Assembly (NCBI GenBank): GCA_029204225.1
Contig: CM055102.1
Span: 37,442,585 to 37,506,584 of the forward strand
DNA: 64,000 bases
Direction: 5' to 3'
Source: Diphasiastrum complanatum
Lineage: Eukaryota > Streptophyta > Lycopodiopsida > Lycopodiales > Lycopodiaceae
The notes under the pieces are model-generated. The model did not search any database, was not told where the DNA came from, and saw only the letters and a list, made by a program, of their open reading frames with translations. A program made the translations under genes and the position numbers. This document shows positions 22,105 to 35,207 of the stretch, piece by piece. Within the stretch, counting starts at the first letter, position 1; the number at the start of each line of letters is the position of its first letter.

Positions 22105-22590
22105 CCAGAAAGCCCTTTCAATGCTCTACAATTGTAGCTATTCAGATGGAATTATAGAGAACAGAAGGTTGGGCGGAAAATGAATCCTAGCATGCCAAGA
22201 CCAAGATGCAAAGACCAAGATGCCTAAATGTTGGTAGATGGTTAGCTTGCATTTGTGAGAGTTATATCCAAAATTGTTCAAAAAATGAGTTGTATTTTTT
22301 GTTTTTTAATTTTTCTGCTCATTCTCTATAATTCAATCTAAATAAGTACGATTGTAGAGCATTGAAAGGGCTTTTTAGCCATCTAACTTTTTTTGAATTC
22401 CGTTCAATATTGAAAAAGTTACAAATTTTTGAAGTTGGCCACAAAATTCTGTAAACTTGTCAAAAACCAGAAACTTTCAGATTTTTTATTTTTCTGCCCG
22501 GTTTGATTCATTTTCCGCCCAACCTTCTTGGCATGTTGGTCTTGGTCTTGGCCTAAATGCAAGCTAACCATCTACCAACATGCTGCAATC
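22105..22590. repeat. Nested, rearranged inverted repeats
   Basis: Three pairs of arms are interleaved: about 22110-22132 with 22350-22374 (AGCCCTTTCAATGCTCTACAAT), 22162-22200 with 22504-22550 (AGGTTGGGCGGAAAATGAATC), and 22221-22250 with 22551-22585 (TTGGTAGATGGTTAGCTTGC). The arms are not in simple palindrome order, so the structure looks like an internally rearranged fold-back element. Confidence 0.6.
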
Positions 22591-22721
22591 TGAAAAATTG
22601 GTGTATCTCCTTGGCAACGATGCCAAAATTATAGCGGGTTTATTTCCTAGCCTATCCTCAACCCAAGATCCAAGACTCAAGCATCAAGGATATGAAGTTA
22701 CTTGTCATGCGTAGGTTCGTT

Positions 22722-23621
22722 TGTAGAAAAAATAGTAATTATTCTTCCACATAGAACACGATGAAAGTTTGAATGAATCAAACTAATATCAGTGGCTTCA
22801 ATCAGGTCTGTATCTAATCTATGTACTAATAGAACAGTATTTGCTCTGATTGAATATGCGTTCAGAAATAATATGTGGAATTAAGAGACAACTTAAGACA
22901 ATTTTCGACAAACAAAAACTATTGATTAAAAACCGGCTTTATAATTCTGAATCCGAATCAATATACATCTTTTGTTGCCTTATCTCGCTATTGTGTCTCT
23001 GATTGAATGAGTCTGAGAGTCTCTTCAGTGTGAGAGTGTTTTACAACGAGTAGTGCACATTTATTTATATTGCTACAGGACAGGTCTTTTGGCCTTTTAA
23101 TTCTGTAACAGTAGATCTAACCATTTACAACGGTTAATATTCAAATAGACGTTCTATTTTCAGGGGCGAATTATTTCTGTTTGCTAATATTTTGCGACAG
23201 TCCGTTTTTTCATTACAGCTTCTGTTTCGCGAATTATTCGCGACACTTGTCTCTTCACGACATTTTTGTCTTTCGCAAATTGTTCGCGACAGATGACAGT
23301 CTTTGAGCTTGAAGAAGAATTTAGAAGATTTCGCAAATTGTTTTGTGAGAATTTTGCGACATCTGAGGTTTGAACAAGAAACAAAATATTTCACGACAAA
23401 ATTCTGTTCGCGAATCTTTTGAGCTTCAACAAGAAACCACGAGCTTCTACAAGAAACGGTTTCACGAATCTTTCGAGTTTCAAGCAAGATAAATTTTGCA
23501 AATCCTTCGAGATTGATTACGAATAGAAATGTTTCGAGTTCGTATTTGTTTCTTATCCTTTGTCAAGTAAACTGTGCACTTTGTTAGTAGAATCGAGATC
23601 TGTCTGATCAGGTGTTCTACA
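22722..23621 (-). repeat. 3' LTR of copia element 1
   Basis: The 900-bp LTR runs from TGTAGAAC at 23621 (minus strand start) to CTACA at 22722. The purine tract AGAGGGAGC lies just outside on the minus strand (23622-23630). The 23170-23480 part holds many TTCGCGAA/TTTGCGACA-type words, listed separately as a finding. Confidence 0.85.
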
Positions 23622-24458
23622 GCTCCCTCTCAAAGTGGGCAGTTGGATTAACCCCAATCTTCTTCGTTGCTTCTCGAACAAAGCTTTACTAAGTGGCTTT
23701 GTAAAGATATCAACTGTCATCTCCTCTGTGGGTTTGAAGACTATCTTCAGTATCTTCTTCTTGACTAAGTCCCGAATTACATGATACTTGTTAGCTATGT
23801 GCTTTGTTTTTGAATGAAATGTAGGATCTTTTGTAACATAGATTGCTGAAGTGTTATCCATTAACAAGACATAAGGTTCAGAAATAGAATCATCAAATCC
23901 TTCCAATATTTGCTTCATCCATATCAGCTCGTTTGCCATCTTGGTTGCTGCTACATATTTCGCTTCACCGGAAGATTGAGCTACTGATGTTTGCTTCTTG
24001 CTTGTCCAGAGTATGATCGCGCCAGATACTAGAGTACAACCTCCTGAAATACTTTTGTTATCATCCTTTGTGGATGCCCAGATTGCATCACTATAAGATT
24101 CGACGCAAAATCCAGCTTCCTTTGAATAACACAGTCCATAGTCTTTCGTTTCTTGGAGATATTGTAGTATTCTTTTTGCTAACTTCCAGTGCAACAATCC
24201 TGGGTTCTGATTATATTGGCTCAACCTGTATACTGCAAATACTATATCAGGTTTGGTGTTGTTTGCTAGATATAACAATGATCCAATCAGCCTACGATAG
24301 GGTGTTTTGGCCATTCGTTCCTCTTCCTCGAGAGTCTGCGGACAATTTGCCTTGTTCAGTATTGTTCCAGGTATCATGGGAGTATGTACACCTTTGCATT
24401 CGAGCATGTTGAAGTCTTCAATGATCTTCAGAGTGTACTTTTGTTGGTGAAGATACAA
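23553..24458 (-). pseudogene. Copia RT C-terminus and RNase H
   Basis: An approximately 300-codon frame carries the copia hallmark segments: KTPYRRLIGSLLYLANNTKP, then SDAIWASTKDDNKSISGGC, ILWTSKKQTSVAQSSGEAKY and HIANKYHVIRDLVKK. The RNase H 'SDADWA' motif reads SDAIWA, so one catalytic Asp is lost. A TAG between 24458 and 24486 separates it from the RT frame. The frame runs into the 3' LTR. Confidence 0.85.
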
Positions 24459-24485
24459 CTTACCACCTTCAAAGTCTCTCTGAAT

Positions 24486-25453
24486 CTACAAGCCTAGATA
24501 GATTTTAGCTTCTCCTAGATCAGCAATCTCAAATATTTCAGAAATGTCTCTTTTGACATCTGAAATTAACTTATCTTTTCTTGAGAAGATAGGTGTGTCA
24601 TCAACATAGACAGCTAGAATGATTTTTTCATTTTGGACATGCTTGATATAGACATTTGATTTAGGAAATAGAGGTTTGAAGCCTGAGGAACATAGTGCTT
24701 CATCCTTATTTTTATACCATTGTCTTGCTGCTTGTTTCAGACCATAAATGCTTTTATTCATGTGACATCCGTATTCTGGATATTCTAGGCTTACAAAACC
24801 AAGTGGTTGGTCCATGAATAAGTCTTCTTCCAATTCTGTGTGTAAGAAAGCAGTCTTCTCATCCACAATATAGATTTTCAGATCGTGAGCCACTGCATGT
24901 GCAAAAAACAAGCGAATTGATGTATGTTTGACTACCGGTGAAAAAGTATCAGTGTAGTCGATTCCATACTTCTGTGAAAATCCTTTAGCAACCAACCTTG
25001 TTTTGTATCTGATGTTTTCTACATCAGGACCTGTTTTGATCTTGTAGATCCACTTGCATTTGACTGGTTTTCTACCATCAAGTATTGGTGCAAGTGTCCA
25101 TACATTGTTCTTATACATGGATGACATTTCATCCTCCATTGCCTGAATCCAGCGATCTTTATCTGGTCCATCAATAGCTTCTCGAATGTTTGAGGTTCGT
25201 TAGAGAAACCACAAAATTTGATGGTTGTATTAAAAACATCTTGACCATACCTTTCTGGTGGTTTTTGTTGTCTGTCAAATCTTCTCACAGGTGGTTTCGA
25301 GTTCGATTCTGCAGGTTTTGAGTTCGATTCTGATTCAACCTTTTCTGTTGGAATTTGAGCTGGTGATTCGAGTCTGTCAAGAACTTGATTTTGACCTCTC
25401 TCTAAATCTGGTAATTCTCTTTTATCTTTTGTTTGTTTTACTTCTGTTGTCAT
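24486..25453 (-). pseudogene. Copia reverse transcriptase
   Basis: Two overlapping frames (25453-25019 and 25139-24486) give the N-terminal linker and the RT. Motifs include VWTLAPILDGRKPVKCKWIY, AKGFSQKYGIDYTDTFSPVV, IYGLKQAARQWY and the active site AVYVDDTPIF (YVDD intact). A frameshift and the terminal TAG inactivate it. Products of this type copy element RNA in cytoplasmic particles. Confidence 0.85.
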
Positions 25454-25613
25454 TGGTATCTCATAATAGTTTTTGAGAATTTCATAGCCGACTAGATCAC
25501 TGTCTGCTATGTATTTCGACTCATCAAATTTAACATCTCAAATAACTTTTATTCTGCCAATTTCGGGCACATAGACACGATAATATGACAAATGTAACTA
25601 GAATCAGAAAACC

Positions 25614-26384
25614 TTATTCTATCTTTTCATTGAGTTTCTTTCTCAGCTTGTCTGGTATGTGCATATACACTGTGCATCCAAATGTCCGAACATGTGCAAG
25701 ATTTGGCTTCGACTTCCACCATATCTCATGAGGAGTTCTATTTGGTATTTGAGATTTTAGAATACATTCTGAAGATAATTCGATGTAGCCACTGCTTCTG
25801 CCCACAACTGTTTTAGTGCTTTTGCATGAGCCATCATACATCTGGCAGCTTCCATAAGTGTGTGATTCCTTAGTTCAGCTATTCCATTGTGCTGAGGTGT
25901 GTATGATGCAGTCTTCGTATGCATAATACCTTGATCAGTATAGTAAGCCTTGCCATTCGTTGGAATTGTACTCACCTCCACGATCTGTGCAAATCTACTT
26001 CAACTTATTGCATGTCTGCTTCTCAGCTCAATTCGTATACTCAACAAATCTCTCGAAAGCTTCAGATTTTTGACGTATAAAGTATACCATAGTGAACTTG
26101 CTGAAGTCATCAATAAGCATAATGAAGTACTTTGCATCACCCAACAACAATACTCCGAATGGTCCACAAATATCTGAATGCACAATTTCAAGTACCTTAG
26201 TTGCTTTATAAACATCCTTACTGAAAGGTGTTCTAGTCATCTTGCCTTTAAGACAGGATTTGCAGGTAGTTCGAATATCTCTACTTTTGATTTCGACTCC
26301 TTCGATTCTCTGACTTTTGTTGGCTTGGTACAAGGCTTCCATGTTCATGTGACATAGCCTCTTGTGCCACAGAATAACTATCAA
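25614..26384 (-). pseudogene. Copia integrase, three broken frames
   Basis: The zinc-binding N-terminal part reads WHKRLCHMNMEAL...CKSCLKGKM (HHCC type). The core includes LEIVHSDICGPF (first catalytic Asp), then TPQHNGIAELRNHTLMEAAR (catalytic Glu region), ending with a NRTPHEIWW segment. Frameshifts near 25.8 and 26.0 kb break it. Integrase inserts the cDNA in the nucleus. Confidence 0.8.
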
Positions 26385-26889
26385 TTCTTGATTTTGACTT
26401 GCTTGTTTGATTCGAGTTCAAATGTTCAAGTGAAACAAATTTTCTTCTCTGTTGCATTTAACAACTAGGTTATTAGAATCTTCCTCGAACAGTTTACAAG
26501 TGTTCTTTGTGAAGGTTACTGACATACCTGTATCGACTATCTTAGCTATGGATAGAAGATCTTTGTGAAGAGTAGGGACATAGAGAACTTCTCCAGTTTC
26601 TTGTCACTCTGATTTGTGTCCAACCATAGTACACTAGTTCCATCAACCATGTGCTTAGAATCGTTTCCAAGTATAATGAATCTCGAATAGTTCATCTTCT
26701 TGTGCTCAGACAAATTTGTTGCGAAGAAACAAAATGTGAGGTGGCTCCCGAATCAAGTACTACTTCTCGAATTGAATTAGATGAATAGCATAGATCAACA
26801 CTAACATAAGCTGCTGAGTTCCTTGTCGTCCTGTCTTCTGCTGCTCTGGAGCATCTGGCTTTGTCTTCGACATAGTTTGAATCTTAAGG

Positions 26890-27252
26890 TTTTCTTCGAT
26901 TCTGTTTCTTTTTTTTTTCTGGGATTTTGATAATAGTCTACTACTGCATGACCCCATTTATGACAATGAATGCATTCAATCTTTGGATCTAACCAACACT
27001 TATCTTTTACGTGACCTGATCTTTTGCGTCTGTTGCAGATCTTCTTATCACTAGAATTTTTCCGTATTGTTGATCATTTGTCTTAGACATATTCTTTTCC
27101 CTCTTAAACTTAAACTTCTTAGAAGATTTATTCTTCTGAGTAAATAGAGTATTTCTGGAATCACCATTGTCGTCATTGCATTCAGGAGCTTCTACTTCAT
27201 CTTTAACTTCGTCTATTGCCTTTTGAAGTGTCATTGTTGCATCTTTCGCCAA
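26890..27252 (-). pseudogene. Copia gag C-terminus with degraded zinc knuckles
   Basis: The frame with MTLQKAIDEVKDEVEAPE is followed after a frameshift by remnants of two CCHC knuckles (one reads CIHCHKWGHAVVDY, final Cys lost). It is homologous to the better-preserved gag-protease frame of element 2 at 43244-44098. Confidence 0.75.
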
Positions 27253-27837
27253 TAAGGTTCGAGTTGTGTGGAGTGACCTGGGTAGGGCTCAAAGAAAATA
27301 ACTAAGTTGTTTTTCCTTTGAGATTATATTTTTTGTGCTTGAATTCTGCAAGGAAATAAACAAATCTTTTATCTTTCGTACGAATGTGTTCAGGTTTTTG
27401 TCGTCCCACTATAGATAAGTTAATTGGTCTTCCAAGAACATGATCTGATTACGAGATTGAGTCTCATTCTTGGTTTGCTATTCTTCTCATAAATCTTTTG
27501 CGTTCAAAATTGATGTAAGATCTAGCATTATATTGTCATGCATTGACGATGCAATAACTGCTATAGCTTTGTCATTTCTTAAACTCCATTCTCGAAGTTC
27601 TTTGCCAAGAGTACCTATCGGCTTCTCCTATATAGGTTCTACCCATTACCATAGACCTTCGCCCTTCAATATGAGTGAAGTTTTTAATTTCCAAATCAAG
27701 TAGTTTGAATCTTCTGGATCCAAGATCATAGTGATCTTAGCCTGAATATTATTGGTCAACAACATCTTCTAATTTTCTGAACCACTCCAAATGTGGCTTC
27801 TGATGGATGTATTGAAGAATGCTGAGAGGGGTGCAAA

Positions 27838-27940
27838 GATACCACCGTATCGACTCTGACTTGTTTTGATACCACTGTATCAGCACTGATCTCGCTCTGA
27901 TACCACTGTATTAGTTCTGATTCTGTATGCTCTTATACCA
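27838..27940 (-). promoter_or_regulatory. PBS and repeated PBS-like sites of copia element 1
   Basis: On the minus strand TGGTATAAGAGC (27940-27929) abuts the 5' LTR edge. Further in, TGGTATCAGAGC (27904-27893) and TGGTATCAAAAC (27873-27862) recur, plus GGTGGTATC near 27838-27846. The spacing is about 30-37 bases. The site next to the LTR is the degenerate one; the second copy is the perfect tRNA-Met match. Confidence 0.7.
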
Positions 27941-27941
27941 T

Positions 27942-28889
<948 letters not shown>

Positions 28890-29014
28890 GGGTCAAATTG
28901 AATCGAAATTCTTGAGGATCAAAATAGAATTTGATCCTCAAGGTCAAAATAGAATTTAATCCTCATAGTCAAAATAGAATTTGATTGTCGGGGTCAAAAT
29001 AGATTTCAATTGAG
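28890..29014 (+). repeat. Tandem repeat, five 26-bp units
   Basis: Imperfect units of GGTCAAAATAGAATTTGATCCTCAA type start at about 28890, 28916, 28942, 28968 and 28993. The period is 26 bp. Confidence 0.75.
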
Positions 29015-32000
29015 ACTGTGTAAAAACTTGAGTATTTCTACAAATGGTGTAAAAGCTTGAACATTTTTGTAGACTTTATAGGTCCAAGAATGAAATCGCA
29101 GGGAATCCTAACAACATCTACCACCTTATTCCACTCCTATGTATTACTAATATGTATACTTCTAGCATAAAACCAAGGCCAAAATAAAGAGATATTGTAA
29201 TCAATAGTATTGTTACGTCCATGTCTAGTATATGGGATTCAGCATAATTTTAAACCTGGATACCCGATACTAAGTGTAACCCTTGACCGTAGGTCACTTA
29301 CTAAAAAGCTATGCAATTTACACTTAATCAACCCCAACATGACCCTACTCAGCTAGGGATGTAACACTTCCAATGGGAGGGGATTTGAGAGCTTGGCTTT
29401 TGCTACTGCCACTTGCATCCTCTTTTTATTGCATTTTATGTCTCTTGTTTCCATCATGCTTATTCCATGTCAATACTACAATTGATTCCTTAGCCTATTA
29501 TAACAGTGTTGTACTTTTGTATTTATCATTCACAACAACCATATTATTGGCATGCAACTTCTTAATGCTATGGATTTCAAACTGTGGGTAGAATATTTTC
29601 TAACTCTTCTAGTTTGTCTTTTTCTCTTCTCAATGTTGTTGTTGGGAAAAGTGTTTACATTTTATGAAGTAAAGATATATTTTTGTACTCCTACATATAG
29701 AGTTGCTTTTGATTTAAATTGAGCAATTATATGTCCTCCGCTCTGTATGTCTTGTTGTGGTCTCCATCATTGAGAGCTATGATTTCATTATCAAACCTAA
29801 GTCTAGTACTTCCATAGTTAGTTTATCTCATAGACTATCAACATCATTATTTTCGCACCCTCCACTTATGTCTACTCCAACACTCCTATACCAAGTTCTC
29901 ACATAAATTTTTTTTGTCCTAAAGCTTGTAGAAACACTTCATGGTCTTTATTGAGAAAGTTCAAGCTGCCTAAGGTTGTCCTTGACACAATTCTACAAAA
30001 TTGCAAACATGACTAGATGAAAAACTTTATGTGCTTTCAAAGATTTTGATATATTTTCAATAGTTAGTTTGTAGTGAGAAAGTGATTGTTGTCTTATAAT
30101 GGAAAGAGGAGGAAAGTAGGTCATATCAAAAAATTTCATATAATAACAAAAATGCATATACCTTTAATTTGTGAATGACATTTTGTAGTTGGATGCTACT
30201 CATATGAAATAGTTCTCACTTATCACTTGGGTATAACGTGGACTAGCTATTTATGGAGGGATGGGCCTATGTGGTGTAGACATAGAAGGAGAGTTGTTAG
30301 AAAATCAATTCTATACTCCACAATGTTTATTATGGATACATTGGCATTATGCAAACTTGGAATTGACCAATCATTAACAAAAAAAAATCATGTTGTCTAA
30401 TATTCAACATTACAACTCGAGAATTAATATCTTAATTTGTCCGATTTAGTATTCCAAGTCTTTTTGGAAGTTTCAAACTAATTTTCAATATATGATAAAA
30501 ATCAATTCCAAATTTTATTTTTTAACAATGAGTAGCGTAGTTGCTTTATTACAAAGAAATTGTAGGATAGGCTCAAAACCCTAGTCTAAATTGGGAAGTT
30601 TTCAATCAATAGACTACATATAACTCCTTTGACATATCATGTGTTTTTTATTTGCATTTACAATTTCCACATCTTACTTTGTGCCATCAAATTTTGCCAA
30701 TTTTTAGATATTATTATGTATAATCTAATAGCATTATAATACTCCTTTTAGGGCCTTAGTATCATATGACTTTTCTAGGTATTCCTTTTCTGAACATTAA
30801 CGCCTTTGCTTTTGCAACATCAATACCCCCATTTGGTTGGCATCATCTCATCCCTTTGGTAGCTTTAGCATTTTATCCCTTGTCAACATCGTCCTTTATT
30901 TGACATCAACATCTTTGTTTACATGGCTTCATCATTCTGTTTTCCTTGGTTCATCATCCTTTTTTGGCAACATATTTACTTCCATCTTTTACTTCAAAAA
31001 AATTCCTTACAAGAGCAATTCACATTTTCTTGTTTGTGAAATTTAACTTTATCTTTAGTGGCTTCTTTTCATAAATTGTGAGTTTTCTCAATGAGTGTTA
31101 TAGGCTAAAATATTTTGGTTAGGGATACTTGTATGGACTAAGAATTGCATGTTATGAAATGGTTTGGGGCTTGTAATTCTAGATTTGCAAACTTGGGACT
31201 TGACATCGATTAAATATTTGTTACTAGAAGTGTGTATTTTGATCCTTATAATAATGTCTAGGTAGGCATGTGATCCTCATTATCAACAGTTGATTGATAA
31301 CACGTTAGCTCTTGCTTGAATTTGCTTCTATGATCTGTGACTTCCATGTTTATTCAAAATTTTGATAATAGCATTTCAATGGCAATGTTTGATTAACATA
31401 GTCACAATGTTCTTACGGCTTTCACATCTTGTTTTGTGCCATCAAAATTTGCCCTTTTTGCAATATTAGCATCATAATATTCCTTTTAAGGACCTAAGTA
31501 TGAGATGCCTTTTGAGGGTTACTTCTCTTCACAATACCAATGTCCCCACTATGGTTGCATCATGTTGTCCCTTTTTAGGCTTTTAGCATGTGATTCCTTT
31601 TCTAGTGTCTTTCTGTCTTTACATGAGCACCTTACTTTCACAACACGAATGTCTCCATTCCATTGGCATCATAGTATCCATTTAAATTCTTTCACATGTG
31701 ATGCCTTATTTAGCATCTTCCATTATGCAACATTAACATCTTCATTTGTGCAACTTCATTATCTTTATTTTGGCAATATAATGATTTTCATTTTTTGAGT
31801 TCAACATTTTCCTTCTCAAAGCAATTACACCTTCATATTTGTTATATCAACAACTTTATCTTTGGTGCATCTTCTTTTTATTGTTTTATTGTTACTTTTA
31901 CTAACATTCTTTATGTACAAATATATATGAGTAGTAAGTCGAGCCTAGACGTCGAGCACATAGCTCCAAGATGTCAAATGTGCAACGGCCAATGTTTGAG

Positions 32001-32991
32001 TTTGCATCAAAGACAAAAAATTTCTCATACTCAAATCAACCCACTAGAATGGACGTCCCATCTTTTTATAATTTGACACCTTAGAGAGTTATAAACTATA
32101 TTATGGGCAAGGATAGTTCTATGGACTATGGATCCACACTATAATTAGATGTAGTAAGTATTTGCCTAACACAAGGGATAAAACCACACAATATCAAGCA
32201 TTTTAGGTCCTTGCCCATAGAGTTAAGTCCCATGAGGGCCATTCGTCCTAAAGAGCCACCCACTCCCCTGGTCCTCATGCCATAGGAGGGCTTGATCTAA
32301 TAAGGTGCTTATGCCATGTGTAGCCAAGCGCAAGGTGATTGGCATCACATGGCGAAAGGAGTGACGCTATAGCCCTTTCTTGCAATGAAAAGGGTATCCC
32401 AAGTTTTCTACATGAACTCTATAATGTGTAACATCTAGCAAATTGAAGGATTATTCAACCAAAAATATTAGTAATCCACCTGATAGATTTTGAATGTGAC
32501 TCGGGTGATCAATAAAGTTGCCTTGATATTGCACCACAAAGAAAAATATGAGGCTTTACTTTTTTGTAAGGGTTAAAGCCCGACAATGTTGGGCATCACA
32601 CCTTTTTTAGTCCCTACCAAGAATTGAGTGGTCCAATGAACAAATAGAAAACAAGGATTTGATGTAGTGGAGGAATACATCCCTACAATGTCAAGCCTTT
32701 TCGGCTCTTGCCCAATGCATAAAGACAAGGGCATTTCACAGTAGAGAGTCCATGCCCAACAACAATAGGGGCTGAAAGGGTGAAATGCTGGTTTGTGGGA
32801 AATACTTGGCATAAAGACATGTTAGAATTTTTTTGGCCTCCCAAAAACTTTTATATTTTTTTGGCCTTTTTTAGTCCCTACCTATGCCTCAAAACCAATT
32901 TTCTTTATTTTAAGAAAAAAAATGGAGCTTTCTTTTTCATATAAATTCTAGGTGCATGTAAATAAATTCACCTTTTCATATATGCACCTTC
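29015..32991. other. 4 kb without coding signal; old direct duplication
   Basis: No supported gene. Segments about 30630-31050 and 31400-31900 are diverged direct copies: both contain CACATCTTR...TTTGTGCCATCAAA followed by ATTCCTTTTARGG and then degenerate repeats of a GGCATCAT...TCCCTTT...AGCATTT pattern. The remainder is AT-rich decayed sequence. Confidence 0.45.
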
Positions 32992-33264
32992 CACCCGAAA
33001 GATGCATGTAAGAAAAATATATGATAAAAAACATGTCACCCGAAAGATGCATGTAAGAAAAATATATGATAAAAAACATGTAAAAACTATTTACTGTGGA
33101 AGAAAGCCTCGCCTCCTTAACCATTGCGCCATTGGAAGGCTTTTGCGTCAGGCTGCCGCCAAAATATATGATACAAAAAACATGTAAAAACTATTCTATT
33201 GTGGAAGAAAGCTTCCCCTGGGCCATTTCGCCATTGGAAAGGCTTTTGCTTCAGGCTACCACCA
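32992..33264 (+). repeat. Two-level tandem duplication upstream of the DeSI 3' end
   Basis: A 45-bp unit (32992-33036, 33037-33081; CACCCGAAAGATGCATG start) is directly repeated. It overlaps a roughly 102-bp unit repeated at 33060-33160 and 33161-33264, which contains GTGGAAGAAAGC and GGCTTTTGCKTCAGGCT. Confidence 0.75.
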
Positions 33265-33473
33265 TTTGTCACAGACCCTTCCTTGGTGGAATGAGCCCCC
33301 CGGGCTGAGACTCCCCCTCCCCCAAACAAAAAAATTAAAAAAAAAAAATCTGACAACTTTAGGTGAATAATGCCATAGAAAAATGAACATTAAAAAACTT
33401 CCAGTCTTGGCAGGACATTAGAGACTTGAATATTCATGATATGCCCAAGAAACAACAACATTGTCAAGGTGGT

Positions 33474-35207
33474 CTATTTTAATATTTCCCTGTACATTTT
33501 GCACCAAAATAATTCGTAAAGAAGGGAGGCACCAAACCGCAGCGAGCAAAGGCTGCCTGGGAGGAAGTTTCCTCAGTTTTTTGAGATAAAGATTGTTTTG
33601 TTTTGCAGGGTTCAATCCTGTGCTAGCATTAGCAGTGGAATGGCGAGCAAATCCCTGGTGTCTTCAAAATCTTATCACTGACTGCACCCGCAGCCTATAG
33701 CAAAAAATGCAGCTTGCCAAAGAGCACAAACCTAATCTTGCAAGCCTGTTAACCCACCGAGGAATTCCATGTCGTGTAAGCCGCATGCTTACTTCATTTG
33801 TGAAGTGATTACAGTTCTTAAGCATCAAGTCATATGAGTCACCGCTGTAATTCCCAGCCAAATCCTCTATGAATTCTCGAAATTCTTGGGCATTCAGTCC
33901 CGTTGTGCCCAGCAATACAGCTCGTCTAAAAGTGAAGCCAGGACATTTACGAGGTTCTACTTCAAAAACACCAGTTGTTGAATACTCATGTGCTCCAAAT
34001 CCATACTCCACTCCATGAGCTGCACCACACAAAGAAAATGATTCAAATATCTTGTAATAACATAGCTTTCTAAGTATAGCAGATGGCGGCAGAAACAAAT
34101 AAAACTTTTAGTACATAAAGTATTGCTCACTTATACATTTGTGGTTGAAGCTCTAGTCCCACTACAAGCATAAACGGAGGCAACCTCTCACTTGAAACAG
34201 ATTTCTGTTTACAACTGTCCAGTCTCTCTACTGATTAAGAAAATTCAAAATCTCCACAGAGGGAGCCCGACAAAGAAATCAACCTAATGCAGCGTATGGT
34301 TTAGCTTTACTCGACAAAAGTTATGAATAATAAATAGCTCCTCTGTTTGATGGCATGGAACTTAATGCATGCGGACATTGTAAACACACAGGTGAGATCA
34401 ATCCAGAAGCAAGACTTCCAAACAAAGTCAACAGCATGTTATCAAGTCATGGTATAATCAGGGCCAGTCACGACAATTATCATCTGGGTCGTTTGAAAGC
34501 AAACTGAAACAAAATAGCTTACTCTGAAGGCTTTCAGTAATTCACAACAAAGAAAACATCAGCAAGGCAAATACCGCATGAGAACAAGGGGAAAAGCAAC
34601 AAGCCATAATTTTTAGTAGACATAAAACCAAATAGCATGCTTAAAACAGGTGGGTGAAACGATAACAGTCCATAAAACCATATGAAAACAGAATAGAATG
34701 GAAATTATACCTTCTATTCCTGAATGGAAAACTCCGATTCCGAACCAGTAAATGTATCCATTCATAGGAGTAAGATCATAGACGTTCAAATATACAGGCA
34801 CCAGATTGTGAGCACAATTGGAATTAGACCCCATTCTCCGCATAGTTAACTTTGAGCACAAGTTTTCGTTTTGGGAGCGCATTATTAATCTGCAACTCAC
34901 TAAAATAGTCAAAGCAACATGCAAACTTGCTTCAGAATCTGAAACATATAAATTGCTTTGTTAGTTCTAAACAAAATTTTGACCACAAACCACCTTTTGT
35001 TGCCTGTTTTGGTGCTCCCAGACATTAAACAGCTAAGAGCCTCTTGACTACACTTGTCATCGCTGATTCTAATATGTTCAAGGAAAGGATGAGTAAATAC
35101 ACAAAACTACAATAGGTGAACAAGGATCGAGAAAAAAAGTCACTGACCTACCTCGGAAGCGCCAATTTAATGAGCCTTAGCTCATTCACATTATCACTGT
35201 CTTCCAT
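33474..35207 (-). CDS. DeSI-like PPPDE-domain isopeptidase
   Basis: This gene has four coding exons on the minus strand, all with GT-AG introns and matching phases: 35207-35152, 34889-34711, 34019-33732 and 33556-33474 (TAG). The product is 201 residues. After a short N-terminus comes the PPPDE papain-like fold: PVYLNVYDLTPMNGYIYW, then the catalytic His in GIGVFHSGIEAHGVEYGFG, the conserved GVFEVEPRKCPGF, and the catalytic Cys in LKNCNHFTNEV. A WVNRLARLGSLCS end follows, as in plant homologues. Both catalytic residues are intact. Members cleave SUMO or related modifiers from proteins in cytoplasm and nucleus; the substrate here is unknown. The last 15 or so residues (exon 4) diverge from the usual LLPE tail and are the least certain part. 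Family assignment is firm, exon 1 moderately so. Confidence 0.85.

Noticed and set aside
28890-29014. Possible CRISPR-like repeat spacing
   Set aside because: The units are contiguous tandem copies with no unique spacers, and the DNA is eukaryotic.
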